Assembly (NCBI RefSeq): GCF_021404405.1
Contig: NZ_JABFTV010000011.1
Span: 1-64,000 of the forward strand
DNA length: 64,000 bases
DNA from: Billgrantia aerodenitrificans
GTDB taxonomy: Bacteria; Pseudomonadota; Gammaproteobacteria; Pseudomonadales; Halomonadaceae
Direction of reading: 5' to 3'
The notes beneath the pieces were generated by a model. That model saw only the letters and a list, made by a program, of their open reading frames with translations, was not told the origin of the DNA and made no database searches. Made by a program: the position numbers and the translations under genes. Of the stretch, positions 49,471-59,917 are shown in pieces; position 1 is the first letter of the stretch; the number at the start of each line of letters is the position of its first letter.

Positions 49471-50614
49471 CCGAACCGATACCGTCGCCGTCAATGGCGC
49501 AACCGGCGCGCCGCTGTGGCTGCTCGCCGAACTCACTTACCGCTGCCCGCTGCAGTGCGTCTACTGCTCCAACCCGCTGGACTTCGCCGCGGTGGAGGAG
49601 GAGCTCACCACCGCGGAGTGGATCGAGGTGCTGACCCAGGCCCGTGCCATGGGCGCGGTGCAGATGGGTTTTTCCGGCGGCGAGCCGCTGGTGCGGCGCG
49701 ACCTGGAAGAACTGGTGGCCGAGGCACGCCGGCTCGGCTTCTATACCAACCTGATCACCTCCGGCCTGGGGCTCGACGAGGCGCGCATCGAGGCACTGCG
49801 CGAGGCCGGCCTCGACCATATCCAGATCAGCCTGCAGGCCGCCGACCCGGACGTGGCCGCAGCGGTGGCCGGCTCGCCCAAGGCCCATGCCAAGAAGCTC
49901 GCCATGGCGCGAGCGGTGAAGGCCGCCGGCTACCCCATGGTGCTCAACGTGGTGCTGCACCGGCACAACATCGACCGCATCGACGAGATCATCGCTCTGT
50001 GCGACGAGCTGGGTGCCGACGCGGTGGAGCTGGCCAACTGCCAGATGTACGGCTGGGCCCACCTCAATCGCGAGGGTCTGCTGCCGAGTCGTGAACAGCT
50101 CGAAGCCGCCGAGGCCACCACCGCGCGCTGGCGCGAGCGACTGGCCGAACGCGGCCGCGACATGCGCTTGCTGTTCGTGGTGCCCGACTACTACGGCGAG
50201 CGCCCCAAGGCATGCATGGGCGGCTGGGGCTCGATCTTCATGACCGTGGCCCCGGACGGCGCGGTGCTGCCCTGTCACAGTGCGCGCATGCTGCCGATGC
50301 GCTTTCCCAACGTGCGCGACCATGGCCTCAGGGAGATCTGGTACGACAGCGAACCGTTCAACCGCTACCGCGGCGACGCCTGGATGCAGGAGCCCTGCCG
50401 CAGCTGCGACGAGCGTCATAAAGATGTCGGCGGCTGCCGCTGTCAGGCCTACTTGCTCACCGGCGATGCCGCCGCCACCGACCCGGTCTGCTCGCTGTCG
50501 CCGGACCACCACCTGATCGAAGCCGCCCGCCGCGAGGCCAACGCGGCTTCTCCCGCGATGGAGACACTCACGCTACGCAACGTGCATGAGTCGCAGGTGT
50601 TCTGTCGCCAATGA
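49463..50614 (+). CDS. pqqE: Radical SAM PqqA peptide cyclase PqqE
   Basis: Forms the C-C bond between Glu and Tyr of PqqA. The ATG at 49463 gives 383 residues. The radical SAM cluster motif C-P-L-Q-C-V-Y-C is near residues 28-35. The C-terminal SPASM domain has the auxiliary-cluster cysteines (A-C-M-G-G-W-G, L-P-C-H-S, C-R-S-C-D and C-R-C-Q). The eight-base overlap with pqqD indicates coupled translation of enzyme and chaperone. The open frame upstream of 49463 is the pqqD shadow. Confidence 0.97.
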   Translation: MTDRTDTVAVNGATGAPLWLLAELTYRCPLQCVYCSNPLDFAAVEEELTTAEWIEVLTQARAMGAVQMGFSGGEPLVRRDLEELVAEARRLGFYTNLITSGLGLDEARIEALREAGLDHIQISLQAADPDVAAAVAGSPKAHAKKLAMARAVKAAGYPMVLNVVLHRHNIDRIDEIIALCDELGADAVELANCQMYGWAHLNREGLLPSREQLEAAEATTARWRERLAERGRDMRLLFVVPDYYGERPKACMGGWGSIFMTVAPDGAVLPCHSARMLPMRFPNVRDHGLREIWYDSEPFNRYRGDAWMQEPCRSCDERHKDVGGCRCQAYLLTGDAAATDPVCSLSPDHHLIEAARREANAASPAMETLTLRNVHESQVFCRQ

Positions 50615-53064
50615 ATGGGCCTGCCGCCACCTACGATGAAGCGGCCAGAAGCGCGGGGCTGCCGCTGGGTAGTTGCCTTGTGGAGAGGCGGCTGGACAAC
50701 GGTCTGTGGATCGCCGCGGCGCAGGTGCCCAGCGCGCGGGTGCAGCGTCTGGTCGGCGCGGTGGGAGTGGGCTACCTGGACGAACCCGACGACTGCCGCG
50801 GCCTGGCCCACCTGCTCGAGCACGCCCTGTTTCTGGGCTCGGCCAATTTTCCCGAGGCGGGCGAACTGGCACGCTGGATCGGTGAGCGGGGCGGACGCTA
50901 CAACGCGCGTACCGACGAAACCGTTACCGACGTGCACCTGCACCTGCCACCGGACGAAGCCGACGAGGGCCTCGCCCGGCTGGTGGACATGCTGGCCCGG
51001 CCCTGCTTCGAACCGGCACACATCGCCCATGAAGTGGAAGTGCTCGACGCGGAGTTCCGCGCCCGGCTGGCCGACCCCGCCCTGCACCGGCTGGCGGCAC
51101 TCGGCCGGCTCTGTCGCGAAGGTCATCCAGCCCGGCTCTGCCACGCCGGCAACCGCAAGAGCCTGGGCGACGATGCGGCTCACCTGACCACCCGGCTCAG
51201 CGACTTTCACACTCGTCACTACCGCAGCGGCGGCATGGCGCTGGCCATGCTGGGACCACTGCCCCTCGAAGCACAGCTCGAGCTGCTCGAACGCCACGCC
51301 GAGCCCCTGCCGACTGGCGAACCCTCACCGCTCCAACGCCCCTGGCGCTGGGGCGAGCCGGGCGGCGTGGCCTGGCATGCCCCCCAGGCCATGCCCGCCA
51401 CCTCGGCGCTGGAGCTCATCTGGCCCCTGCCGCAAGCGCTGGCCGCCGCCCATGGCGAATGGCTGGAGGCCGTCGCCGCGAGGCTGAGCGACGGACGGCT
51501 GGCCGCCACGCTGCAGGCCGCCGTGGAGCTCGATAGCTTCGACGTGACGCTCACCCCGCAAGGCGTCGGAACGGCCCTTGCCCTGCGCCTGGCGCCGGCA
51601 CCCGACGAAGAGACCGTCCAGACGCTGCTCGCCGCCTGCCGCATGGCGCTCGAGCGAGCCCTCGCCTCACCGCTGACCGAACGTCCCGTCGCCCCCGTCG
51701 AGCTGGATGTTTGGCCCCGTCGCTGCGCCTGCCGCCTGGCCGCTGCGGGGAACCCGAGCGCTGGTCCGGCAGCGCCGCGAGAAGCTCTGCAGCCCTGGCT
51801 CGCCGTCGAGCAGTGCCGACTGCTGTGGCAATCTCCCAGTGCGCCGGGAAGCTGGAAGCGCCTGGCCGAGACCGGTACGGCCTGGCACCCTCAGCCACTG
51901 GCATCGGAAACACTGCCGCTGCCCTGGCGCGCGGCTCCCGCGCTGTCGGCACGCACCCTACGACCGAGCGTTGACGAGCCCGGCCCGTACCTGGTGAATC
52001 AGGGCGTGGGATTTCAGCTCTGGGCCGGCGATCCGCTGCGGCTGCCCGACGCAGCGCCGGCATCGTTCTGCCTGGGCTGGTCAGCTTCGCTCTCACGCCA
52101 GGCCGCACGTCTGAGCCAGTGGCGACAGAACGCCCTGCCGCTACGGCAGGCCGCCGCAGTCCACGGCCTGGAACTGCGCTGCGACGGCGACGCTCGCGGC
52201 GACTGGCTGATCGCCACGGGCCCGGCCGAACGGCTGGACGCCCTCGTCGAGCTGGCCGTGGCGTGCTGGCCCGAAACGGTGACACGGCCCCGCGACGAAG
52301 CGCCCAAGGGGCTGTTGGCCCAGCGTATGCTGACACGCCTCGTGACCCTGCCCCCGCCCGGCACGCCCGGCCAGCAGAGCCGGCAGCCGCTCGCCTGGGT
52401 GCACGGCGACACCGACACCCAGGCCGCCGAGGCCCTGCTGCGACGGCTGGCGGCACGCCGGCGAGAGGACGACACCTCATATGAAGTGCCGGCCGAGCTC
52501 CACTGGCTCTCAGCGCAGGCAGACGATCACGCCGCCATGCTCGAGATAGCCGGCCCCGACGACACCCCCCGCAGCCGCTGGCTGCTGCAGCTACTGGCCC
52601 AGTGTCACGATGCCGCCTTTCATCACGAAATGCGCCAGCGGCGTGGCCTCGGCTATGTCGCGGCGGTACGCTACCGCGAAGCGGCGGGCTACCCACGGCT
52701 GGGCTACGTGGTGCAGTCACCAGGCACAAGCGTGGACGCGTTACGCCAGGCCATCGGCCAATTCCTGACCTGCCAGGGCGAGGCACTGGCGCGCCTCGAC
52801 CAAGCGACGATGACCAGCCGCAAACGCGCCCTGCTCGCCGCCGCCGGCCCGCCCGAAACCCACGCCGAGGCCGTGGCCCGCCTGTGGCATGCGCTGCGCC
52901 GCCACCCCCTGGCGGATGCCTGGCAGCCCTTGCCTTGGGAAGCCGAAAGCCAGGCCTTGGCCTCTCTGCATGCCGATGAGCTCACGGCGATGGCCAGCGC
53001 CATCGCCGAGGGCCGTCTGGCGCAGCGCTGGTGGCTGCATAGACCAGGTGATACCGACACGTAA
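50611..53064 (+). CDS. pqqF: PqqF M16 metalloprotease
   Basis: Zinc protease of the M16 (pitrilysin) family, thought to release the crosslinked Glu-Tyr from PqqA. 817 residues. The inverted zinc motif H-L-L-E-H is near residue 68 and the distal Glu ligand is expected in the E-T-V-T-D-V segment about 40-75 residues later. The C-terminal half is a degenerate, inactive M16 domain with the R-Q-R-R-G-L-G-Y segment. GC content is very high. It overlaps pqqE by four bases (ATGA). PqqG is not present, so the protease may act alone. Confidence 0.93.
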   Translation: MNGPAATYDEAARSAGLPLGSCLVERRLDNGLWIAAAQVPSARVQRLVGAVGVGYLDEPDDCRGLAHLLEHALFLGSANFPEAGELARWIGERGGRYNARTDETVTDVHLHLPPDEADEGLARLVDMLARPCFEPAHIAHEVEVLDAEFRARLADPALHRLAALGRLCREGHPARLCHAGNRKSLGDDAAHLTTRLSDFHTRHYRSGGMALAMLGPLPLEAQLELLERHAEPLPTGEPSPLQRPWRWGEPGGVAWHAPQAMPATSALELIWPLPQALAAAHGEWLEAVAARLSDGRLAATLQAAVELDSFDVTLTPQGVGTALALRLAPAPDEETVQTLLAACRMALERALASPLTERPVAPVELDVWPRRCACRLAAAGNPSAGPAAPREALQPWLAVEQCRLLWQSPSAPGSWKRLAETGTAWHPQPLASETLPLPWRAAPALSARTLRPSVDEPGPYLVNQGVGFQLWAGDPLRLPDAAPASFCLGWSASLSRQAARLSQWRQNALPLRQAAAVHGLELRCDGDARGDWLIATGPAERLDALVELAVACWPETVTRPRDEAPKGLLAQRMLTRLVTLPPPGTPGQQSRQPLAWVHGDTDTQAAEALLRRLAARRREDDTSYEVPAELHWLSAQADDHAAMLEIAGPDDTPRSRWLLQLLAQCHDAAFHHEMRQRRGLGYVAAVRYREAAGYPRLGYVVQSPGTSVDALRQAIGQFLTCQGEALARLDQATMTSRKRALLAAAGPPETHAEAVARLWHALRRHPLADAWQPLPWEAESQALASLHADELTAMASAIAEGRLAQRWWLHRPGDTDT

Positions 53065-53128
53065 CGTCTGTGAAGGAAGCGCTGCACAAATTGACGAGCG
53101 AGATGAAGCGCAAGGCGCACGGAGCACA

Positions 53129-53205
53129 GGAACCGGAGCATATGGGGTATATGTGAGGATTCCGCGCACCGCGCAACGCAGCGATTCGCTCGCGCAGGCA
53201 TTTGT
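53129..53205. repeat. Hairpin plus 40-nt dispersed repeat, copy 2
   Basis: An imperfect hairpin (53129-53163, inner CATAT/ATATG with GGAA/TTCC at the base) runs into a 40-nt sequence (53166-53205) that matches 39019-39058 at 36 positions. It sits 65-140 nt after pqqF, at the right end of the xox/pqq block. I see no gene in 53065-53358. Confidence 0.7.
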
Positions 53206-53358
53206 GTAGTGTTTCCTTAAGGAATGTTGCCCACCAGCAACTGTGTTATGCCGCTGCGCCACAATCGCCCCGCCCCGACTCTCCTAGACTGACATCAGCG
53301 TCATCCCATGACGGGCGCCGCAGCGCCCTATATCACAACAACACAGGGAGAGCTGCCC

Positions 53359-54468
<1,110 letters not shown>

Positions 54469-54523
54469 ACGTCGCACACAAGAGCAACGAACACGACACG
54501 CGTCCAAGGGACAAGGAGGCAGC

Positions 54524-55228
54524 ATGAGCCTGATGGACATCATCCAGCGCTGGTTCGGCGGCAAGCCCGCCGCCGCGACACAGAGCACGCCCCGACCGCC
54601 GCCTGCGGCGAGAAACCCCGAAAAAACGACAACACAGGGGAGTCAACCCACCATGAGCCACCACAACGTTCACATCCATCCCGCCGTGGACGACGGCGTC
54701 AAGCGCGGCAGCGACAGCTTCACCGGCGGCAAGCTCCACTGCCACTGCAGCGGCGAACAGGTCGAGGTGACGATCGACGCCCAGTGCGCCCACAACCATG
54801 TCTGCGGTTGCACTAAGTGCTGGAAACCCGAGGGCGCGCTGTTCTCGATGGTGGCCGTGGTACCCCGCGACAAGGTAAGGGTCAGCGCCCACGAGGAGAA
54901 GCTCCAGGTGGTCGATCCGGCCGCGGCTATCCAGCGCCATGCCTGCACCGGCTGCGGCGTGCACATGTACGGCCGCATCGAGAACACCGGCCACCCCTTC
55001 CACGGGCTGGACTTCATCCACACCGAGCTCTCCCACGACGAGGGCTGGGCCGGCCCCGAATTCGCCGCCTTCGTCTCGTCGATCATCGAGTCCGGCGCCG
55101 ATCCGCAGAACATGGGTGCGGTACGCTCACGGCTACAGGAGCTCGGCCTGCCGCCCTACGACTGCCTCTCGCCGCCGCTGATGGACGCCATCGCCACGCA
55201 TACCGCCAAGGCCAAGGGGGTGCTGTGA
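54524..55228 (+). CDS. gfa: S-(hydroxymethyl)glutathione synthase (Gfa family)
   Basis: Zinc protein that binds glutathione and is credited with speeding its reaction with formaldehyde. The conserved core (about 190 residues) has the Gfa cysteines: H-C-H-C-S, C-G-C-T-K-C and C-T-G-C-G-V-H. Two starts are possible. The ATG at 54524 has AAGGAGG four bases upstream and well-biased codons, adding a 43-residue extension. The ATG at 54653 has AGGGGAG upstream and gives the usual length of 191. The longer form is reported because its reading frame looks coding. It lies 55 nt after frmA. Confidence 0.82.
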   Translation: MSLMDIIQRWFGGKPAAATQSTPRPPPAARNPEKTTTQGSQPTMSHHNVHIHPAVDDGVKRGSDSFTGGKLHCHCSGEQVEVTIDAQCAHNHVCGCTKCWKPEGALFSMVAVVPRDKVRVSAHEEKLQVVDPAAAIQRHACTGCGVHMYGRIENTGHPFHGLDFIHTELSHDEGWAGPEFAAFVSSIIESGADPQNMGAVRSRLQELGLPPYDCLSPPLMDAIATHTAKAKGVL

Positions 55229-55242
55229 CACGCCCTTGCTCT

Positions 55243-55281
55243 AACGCCAACGAGCCACCTTCAGGGTGGCCCGTTGGCGTT
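55243..55281. terminator. Bidirectional terminator between gfa and the M20 hydrolase
   Basis: Two stacked stems (55243-55252 with 55272-55281, and 55254-55259 with 55265-55270) form one long hairpin in the 69-nt gap between convergent genes. Three Ts follow on the plus strand. Confidence 0.8.
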
Positions 55282-55297
55282 TCTGGCTGTATGACGC

Positions 55298-56602
55298 TCA
55301 GCCCAGGTAGGCCAGCGCCGCCGTCGCCAGCGCCTCGATACCGGTGCGCAGGGTCTCGGGGTTGCCCGGGAAGTAATAGGGGGAGTGTGGCATCTCGAGG
55401 TGGCGCATCTTGTCGGTAACGCTCGCTCCCGGCGTCTCCTCCCAGCGTGATTCCGGCGTCGCGCCGATGAACCAGTAGACGTAGGGAATGTCCTCGCCGC
55501 CGAACCCGCCGGCCTCGGCATTGCCGAAGAAGGGAAAATCCTCGCTGCCGTTGAGCCGTGGCATCTCGTAGAGACGCTCCGACTCAAAGTGCTCGGCGTG
55601 AGCCCGGCGCACGTGGTCGACTGCCACGGGGTCGTTGTGCAGGGCGATGGTCTCGTTCAGCACACGGAACTCCGGCGCTCTGGGCGAGCGCCCGGCCTCG
55701 CACTCGGCGCGTACAATGCGCTCGATGGCGGCTACCACCTGGCGATGCAGGGTGTCGTCGAAGCTGCGCACGTTGATCTCGAGCTCGGCCGAATGGGGGA
55801 TGATGTTGGCCTGAGTGCCGGCCTGCAGCTTGCCGACGGTGACCACCACCGTCTCCTCCGGCGGCACCTCACGAGCGACGATGGTCTGCAGGCGAGTGAC
55901 CACGTGAGCGGCGATCACCACCGGGTCCACCGTCTGGGCGGGCATGGAGCCATGCCCGCCGGCGCCGTGAATCGTCACCGCCAGGTTGGTGCAGGCGGCC
56001 ATGGCGCGGCCGGCAATGTGCCCGACCGTGCCGGCCAGCGCCGGCATGTTGTGCTGGCCCAGCACCACGTCCGGCCGGGCGAAGCGCTCGTAAAGGCCGT
56101 CGTCGAGCATGGCCCTGGCACCACCGAAGATCTCTTCGGCAGGCTGGCAGATGAGCATCAGGGTGCCGTTCCAGTGCTCTCTCAGTGCTGCCATCACACC
56201 GGCGGCACCGACCACGCAGCTGCTGTGCAGGTCATGGCCGCAGGCGTGCATCAGCGGCACCCGCTCTCCCTGAGCGTTCTCGGCGCTCTCCCGACTGGCG
56301 AACTCGAGCCCGGTGCGCTCCTCGATGGGTAGAGCATCCATGTCGCCGCGCAGCATCACGGTGGGGCCTTCGCCGTTGCGCAGCAGGGCCACGACACCGG
56401 TACCGCCCACGCCGCGGGTCACCTCGAACCCCAGGCTCTCCAGCGCCTCGGCGAGGCGGGCGCTGGTCTTGTGCTCCTGGAAGGGCAGCTCGGGGTAGCG
56501 GTGCAGCTGGCGGTAAAGCGCCTGCACCTCATCGAAGCCAGCCTCCACCTGGGCGCGAACGGCGCCCTTGAGGTCCCGAGTGGGGGATAAGATCGTCATC
56601 AT
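55298..56602 (-). CDS. M20 family amidohydrolase
   Basis: A 434-residue zinc hydrolase of the M20D group (N-acyl-amino acid amidohydrolase, hippurate hydrolase and carboxypeptidase relatives). Metal-site segments are L-R-G-D-M-D-A-L-P near residue 88, H-A-C-G-H-D near 118, and Q-P-A-E-E near 153. The small dimerisation domain is present in the middle. It is 15 nt upstream of the symporter's end, the same strand, so transporter and hydrolase probably share a substrate class such as N-acylated amino acids. The exact substrate cannot be read from sequence. Confidence 0.9.
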   Translation of the reverse strand: MMTILSPTRDLKGAVRAQVEAGFDEVQALYRQLHRYPELPFQEHKTSARLAEALESLGFEVTRGVGGTGVVALLRNGEGPTVMLRGDMDALPIEERTGLEFASRESAENAQGERVPLMHACGHDLHSSCVVGAAGVMAALREHWNGTLMLICQPAEEIFGGARAMLDDGLYERFARPDVVLGQHNMPALAGTVGHIAGRAMAACTNLAVTIHGAGGHGSMPAQTVDPVVIAAHVVTRLQTIVAREVPPEETVVVTVGKLQAGTQANIIPHSAELEINVRSFDDTLHRQVVAAIERIVRAECEAGRSPRAPEFRVLNETIALHNDPVAVDHVRRAHAEHFESERLYEMPRLNGSEDFPFFGNAEAGGFGGEDIPYVYWFIGATPESRWEETPGASVTDKMRHLEMPHSPYYFPGNPETLRTGIEALATAALAYLG

Positions 56603-56617
56603 GGCCTCCGTGGCGGT

Positions 56618-58081
56618 TCAGTGACTTGGAGTGCTGGATAAGGGGTGGCCATGGCGAGCCGAGCGGGATAGCCCCTGCCAGGCCGCTACCACGCCTACGT
56701 TGAGCAGCATCGCCCATACGCCGGCGTGCCAGCCCAGCGGCGAGCTCCAGACGAAGTCCATCAGCAGATAGGCCAGGCTGCCCACCAGGGCGCCGGCCAT
56801 GACGCTGGTGCGACGCAGCCGCGGCAGGAACAGGGCGCCGATCACCATGGGGAAGAGCTGTACGATCAGTCCGTAGGCGCCGAGCAGCAGCAATACCAGG
56901 GAAGCGGGATTGGCCAGGGCGAAGAGATAGGCGATCAGCGACAGCCCGACCACGCTCCAGCGGGTGGCGCTGACCACGGTCCGTTCACTGGCGCGCTGCA
57001 TCACGGTGGGCCCCAGCACATCGCGTACCAGTACGATGGCCGCGGTATGGGCCAGGTTGGCGCCTGTGGACATGGCCGCCGCCAGCGCACCGGAGAGCAT
57101 CAGCCCGATCACCCAGGGGGAGAAATTGGCCACGTCCATGACCATGCGCAGCAGCACGGTATCCGAGCGTGCCAGCGGCTCGTCGGCGAACACCAGCACG
57201 CCGGCAAAGCCGATGAACAGCAGCGGTACCAGCAGGTAGGCGTAGAGCGGATAGAAGACGCTGACCTTGCGCAGGGTGCGGCCGCTGTCGGCGGAGTAGA
57301 ACTTCATGAACAGATGCGGCCACATGGCCCCGCCGAAGGCGCTGACCAGTACCGCGGTGCTGAAGTAACCCCAGCTCATGCCGCTGGCGCCGGGCATGGT
57401 CAGGTACTCGGGCGCCGCCTGCTGGAGCTGGAGGAACATTTCGCCGACCCCGCCGTAGAGGCGCTGCGACACGGCCAGACCCAGAAACCAGGCGATGGCG
57501 ATCATCATGATGCCCTGTACCAGGTTGGTCCAGCCGATGCCGCTCAGGCCGCTGCAGAACACGTAGGCTGCCACCACCATGAAGGCCAGCAGGGCGCCGA
57601 GCCAGAAGGGAATCAGCCCATCGGTGGCGGCCTGGAACAGCAGCCCGGCCCCGGCGATCTGGATGGTCAGATAGGGCACCAGCGCCAGCACGCCGATGGT
57701 GCCGGCCAGGATACCCAGCGCCTTGCTCCGGTAGTGGTCGGCGATCATGTCGCCCTGGGTCAGATAGCCCTTCTGGCGGCCCAGCTCGGCGACCCGAGGC
57801 CCCATCGCCCAGATGGTGATCGGCACCAGCGCCAGGTAGGCGAGAATGTAGAAGGCCGGCGAGCCGTGCTGATAGGCCCAGCCCGGCGCACCGAGGAAGG
57901 CGAAGGCGGAGAAAATCTCGGCACCGAGGATGAAGAACAGGATCACCACGCCGACGTGGCGTCCGCCGGCCACATAGCCCTCGAGGCTCGAGCTCTGCTG
58001 ACCGCGGGCGCGCAGGCCCACCCACAGCACCATGGCGAGATAGGTCAGGGTGATACCGACCACGATCAGCGAATCAGTCAT
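56618..58081 (-). CDS. Sodium:solute symporter (SSS family)
   Basis: A 487-residue inner-membrane symporter with about 13 helices. The Na+-binding SSS pattern is present in A-F-L-G-A-P-G-W-A-Y near residue 65, G-L-S-G-I-G-W-T-N-L-V-Q-G near 185 and L-S-G-A-L-A-A-A-M-S-T near 330. The start at 58081 overlaps the DUF3311 gene stop by eight bases; the longer open frame upstream is not needed. The DUF3311 partner and M20 hydrolase indicate an import-and-hydrolysis operon for an organic solute. Confidence 0.9.
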   Translation of the reverse strand: MTDSLIVVGITLTYLAMVLWVGLRARGQQSSSLEGYVAGGRHVGVVILFFILGAEIFSAFAFLGAPGWAYQHGSPAFYILAYLALVPITIWAMGPRVAELGRQKGYLTQGDMIADHYRSKALGILAGTIGVLALVPYLTIQIAGAGLLFQAATDGLIPFWLGALLAFMVVAAYVFCSGLSGIGWTNLVQGIMMIAIAWFLGLAVSQRLYGGVGEMFLQLQQAAPEYLTMPGASGMSWGYFSTAVLVSAFGGAMWPHLFMKFYSADSGRTLRKVSVFYPLYAYLLVPLLFIGFAGVLVFADEPLARSDTVLLRMVMDVANFSPWVIGLMLSGALAAAMSTGANLAHTAAIVLVRDVLGPTVMQRASERTVVSATRWSVVGLSLIAYLFALANPASLVLLLLGAYGLIVQLFPMVIGALFLPRLRRTSVMAGALVGSLAYLLMDFVWSSPLGWHAGVWAMLLNVGVVAAWQGLSRSARHGHPLSSTPSH

Positions 58082-58286
58082 GACGGCCGCCTCCGTGACG
58101 TACGACGTAGGCAAGCCACATGCCGGCGAACAGCACCAGCATCCACAGGATGTACCAGAAGAACAGGAAGGGCAGCCCCAGCACGATGGGCTCGATGCGG
58201 TTGGCAATCAGCGCACCGGGCCAGATCATGGCCAGCGTGCAGAGGGCGAAGTGCAGCCCCGTCAGGAGATGGTAGGTCTTGGTCAT
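58074..58286 (-). CDS. DUF3311 small membrane protein
   Basis: A 70-residue protein with two transmembrane helices (about 8-28 and 36-57), typical of the DUF3311 partner encoded just before SSS-family symporters, like YhdT before PanF. Likely an accessory subunit of the symporter. The ATG at 58286 is used; no strong Shine-Dalgarno is visible. Overlaps the symporter start by eight bases. Confidence 0.8.
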   Translation of the reverse strand: MTKTYHLLTGLHFALCTLAMIWPGALIANRIEPIVLGLPFLFFWYILWMLVLFAGMWLAYVVRHGGGRHD

Positions 58287-58380
58287 CGGGAGAGTCCAGC
58301 TCGCCGCAGCGAGTCTTGTTGTGGGTTGTCTCCTGACTATGGGACAGACGGCGCGATCGAAAAAATAGGGATTTGGGATG

Positions 58381-58407
58381 CGAGCCATGCCATGACGGCA
58401 TGGCTCG
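58381..58407 (-). terminator. Hairpin after the DadA-like gene
   Basis: An 11-bp perfect stem (58381-58391 with 58397-58407) with a 5-nt loop lies 35 nt after the stop codon. A T6 run follows about 15 nt later on the minus strand. Some readthrough into the symporter operon is possible. Confidence 0.6.
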
Positions 58408-58441
58408 TGGAAGGCTTCCGTTCTGAAGCCGTGCGGAGCGG

Positions 58442-59677
58442 TTACTGAGCCAGGCTGGGGCGTACCTGCTCCGTTCTGGCCACCATCACGGAGTCAGCCA
58501 CCAGCTCGGCGGTGATCGCCGACAGCGTCCAGCCCAGATGGCCATGGCCGGTGTTGTAGAACACCCGTGGCTGCCGCCCTCTTCCCACCCGCGGCATCAT
58601 GTCGGGCAGCATGGGGCGCAGCCCCGCCCAGGGCACGACCCGCCGGGTACCGACGCCGGGGAAGCAGCGTTCGACCCAGTCGATCAGCGGACGAATTCGG
58701 TCGTGACGGATATCGCGGTCGAGGCCGTTGAACTCGGCGGTGCCGGCCACGCGGAAACGCTCGGCGCCCAGCCGGCTGGTGACCAGCTTGGCCTCGTCGT
58801 CCAGCAGGCTCACCATCGGCGCCGCATCTCGAGAGGCCGCGTCGTCGAGATGCACGGTGATCGAGTAGCCCTTCACCGGATAGACGTTGAGACGGTCGCC
58901 GAGACTGGCCGCCAGGCCACGACTCGCCACACCGGCGCACACTACCAGGCCGTCGTACGCCTCCCGCTCGCCTTGCACGCCGACCCAGGCTCCTCCGGCA
59001 TCGGCCCCGACACCGGACACGTCCTGGCCGTAGCGAATGCTCCCGCCGCGACGCTCGACGGCAGCCGCCAGGCCCTGGGTGTACTTGTGGATGTCGCCCG
59101 TGGCGTCGCTCTCGGTGAAGAAGCCGCCATGGTAGTCGCCGGCCAGATTCGGCTCGATGGCGCGCATCTCCTCGGGCGTCACCGGCCGCCGCTCGAGCCC
59201 GCCATTCGCCAGCAACCTGGTGACTCTGGCTGCATGCTCGAAGCTCGCCCGGTCGCGGTAGATGTGCAGAATGCCCCGCCGCTCGAGGTCGAACTCGATC
59301 TCTTCGTCGCGCGCCCAGCGGTAGAGATACTCCCGGGCGGCGACCGCCAGGCGTGCCGTCTCCGTGGTGTTGTCGGCATAGCGGGGAATGGCGGCGATGA
59401 ACTCGGCGAACCAGCTCAGCTTGTGCCAGGTAGGCCGGGGATTCACCAGCAGGGGCGCATCGGCTCGCAGCATCCAGCGCAGCCCCTTGAGCACCGTGGG
59501 CCAGTGAGTCCACACCTCGGCATTGGAGGCCGACAGCTGGCCGCCGTTGGCGAAGGAGGTCTCCATGGCTGCATAGCGATTGCGCTCGTAGAGCGTGACG
59601 TCCAGGCCGCGTTTGAGCAGCGCGTAGGCGGTGGTGACACCCGTGATGCCACCGCCGATGACGGCGATACGTTGCAT
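58442..59677 (-). CDS. DadA-like FAD amino acid dehydrogenase under glycine riboswitch control
   Basis: A 411-residue flavoprotein of the D-amino acid dehydrogenase/DAO family. The FAD fingerprint G-G-G-I-T-G-V-T-T-A-Y is at residues 8-18, and the conserved C-terminal G-L-R-P-M-L-P-D and G-H-G-H-L-G-W-T segments are present. It would oxidise an amino acid to the keto acid plus ammonia and feed electrons to the respiratory chain. The ATG at 59677 has GGAG upstream. The tandem glycine riboswitch in its leader suggests glycine, or a compound yielding it such as sarcosine, is the physiological signal and possibly the substrate. Confidence 0.88.
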   Translation of the reverse strand: MQRIAVIGGGITGVTTAYALLKRGLDVTLYERNRYAAMETSFANGGQLSASNAEVWTHWPTVLKGLRWMLRADAPLLVNPRPTWHKLSWFAEFIAAIPRYADNTTETARLAVAAREYLYRWARDEEIEFDLERRGILHIYRDRASFEHAARVTRLLANGGLERRPVTPEEMRAIEPNLAGDYHGGFFTESDATGDIHKYTQGLAAAVERRGGSIRYGQDVSGVGADAGGAWVGVQGEREAYDGLVVCAGVASRGLAASLGDRLNVYPVKGYSITVHLDDAASRDAAPMVSLLDDEAKLVTSRLGAERFRVAGTAEFNGLDRDIRHDRIRPLIDWVERCFPGVGTRRVVPWAGLRPMLPDMMPRVGRGRQPRVFYNTGHGHLGWTLSAITAELVADSVMVARTEQVRPSLAQ

Positions 59678-59740
59678 TGCGTTTCTCCAGACGCGTCGGG
59701 TCAAACTCGCCGCCAGCCGGCAACGAGCACCCCATCCGTC

Positions 59741-59917
59741 ATGGAACCTGAGAGATTCACGCGCGCAACGCCCGCTTGCTCCTTCGGTGTGCCGACGGAC
59801 GCAGTCGTCGGCCGCTCTTCGGAATCAGTGATGCGAAGCGGTCCTGTGGCCTGAGAGTTTCCGGGGCAGTTGCTCCTTCGGCGCCGGTGCCGCAGCTCGC
59901 GGACCGGTCTCTCCCGC
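59741..59917 (-). promoter_or_regulatory. Tandem glycine riboswitch
   Basis: Read on the minus strand, aptamer 1 (59917 to about 59849) has GGGAGAGACC, then GCGCCGAAGGAGCAA (59870-59884), and CTCTCAGG. Aptamer 2 (about 59830 to 59741) has GAAGAGC, then CACCGAAGGAGCAAG (59775-59789), and CTCTCAGG. These are the conserved cores of the gcvT glycine riboswitch, in the usual pair separated by a short linker. The 60-nt expression platform before the start codon has a GC-rich stem region but no T-run, so control may be at translation. Confidence 0.93.
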
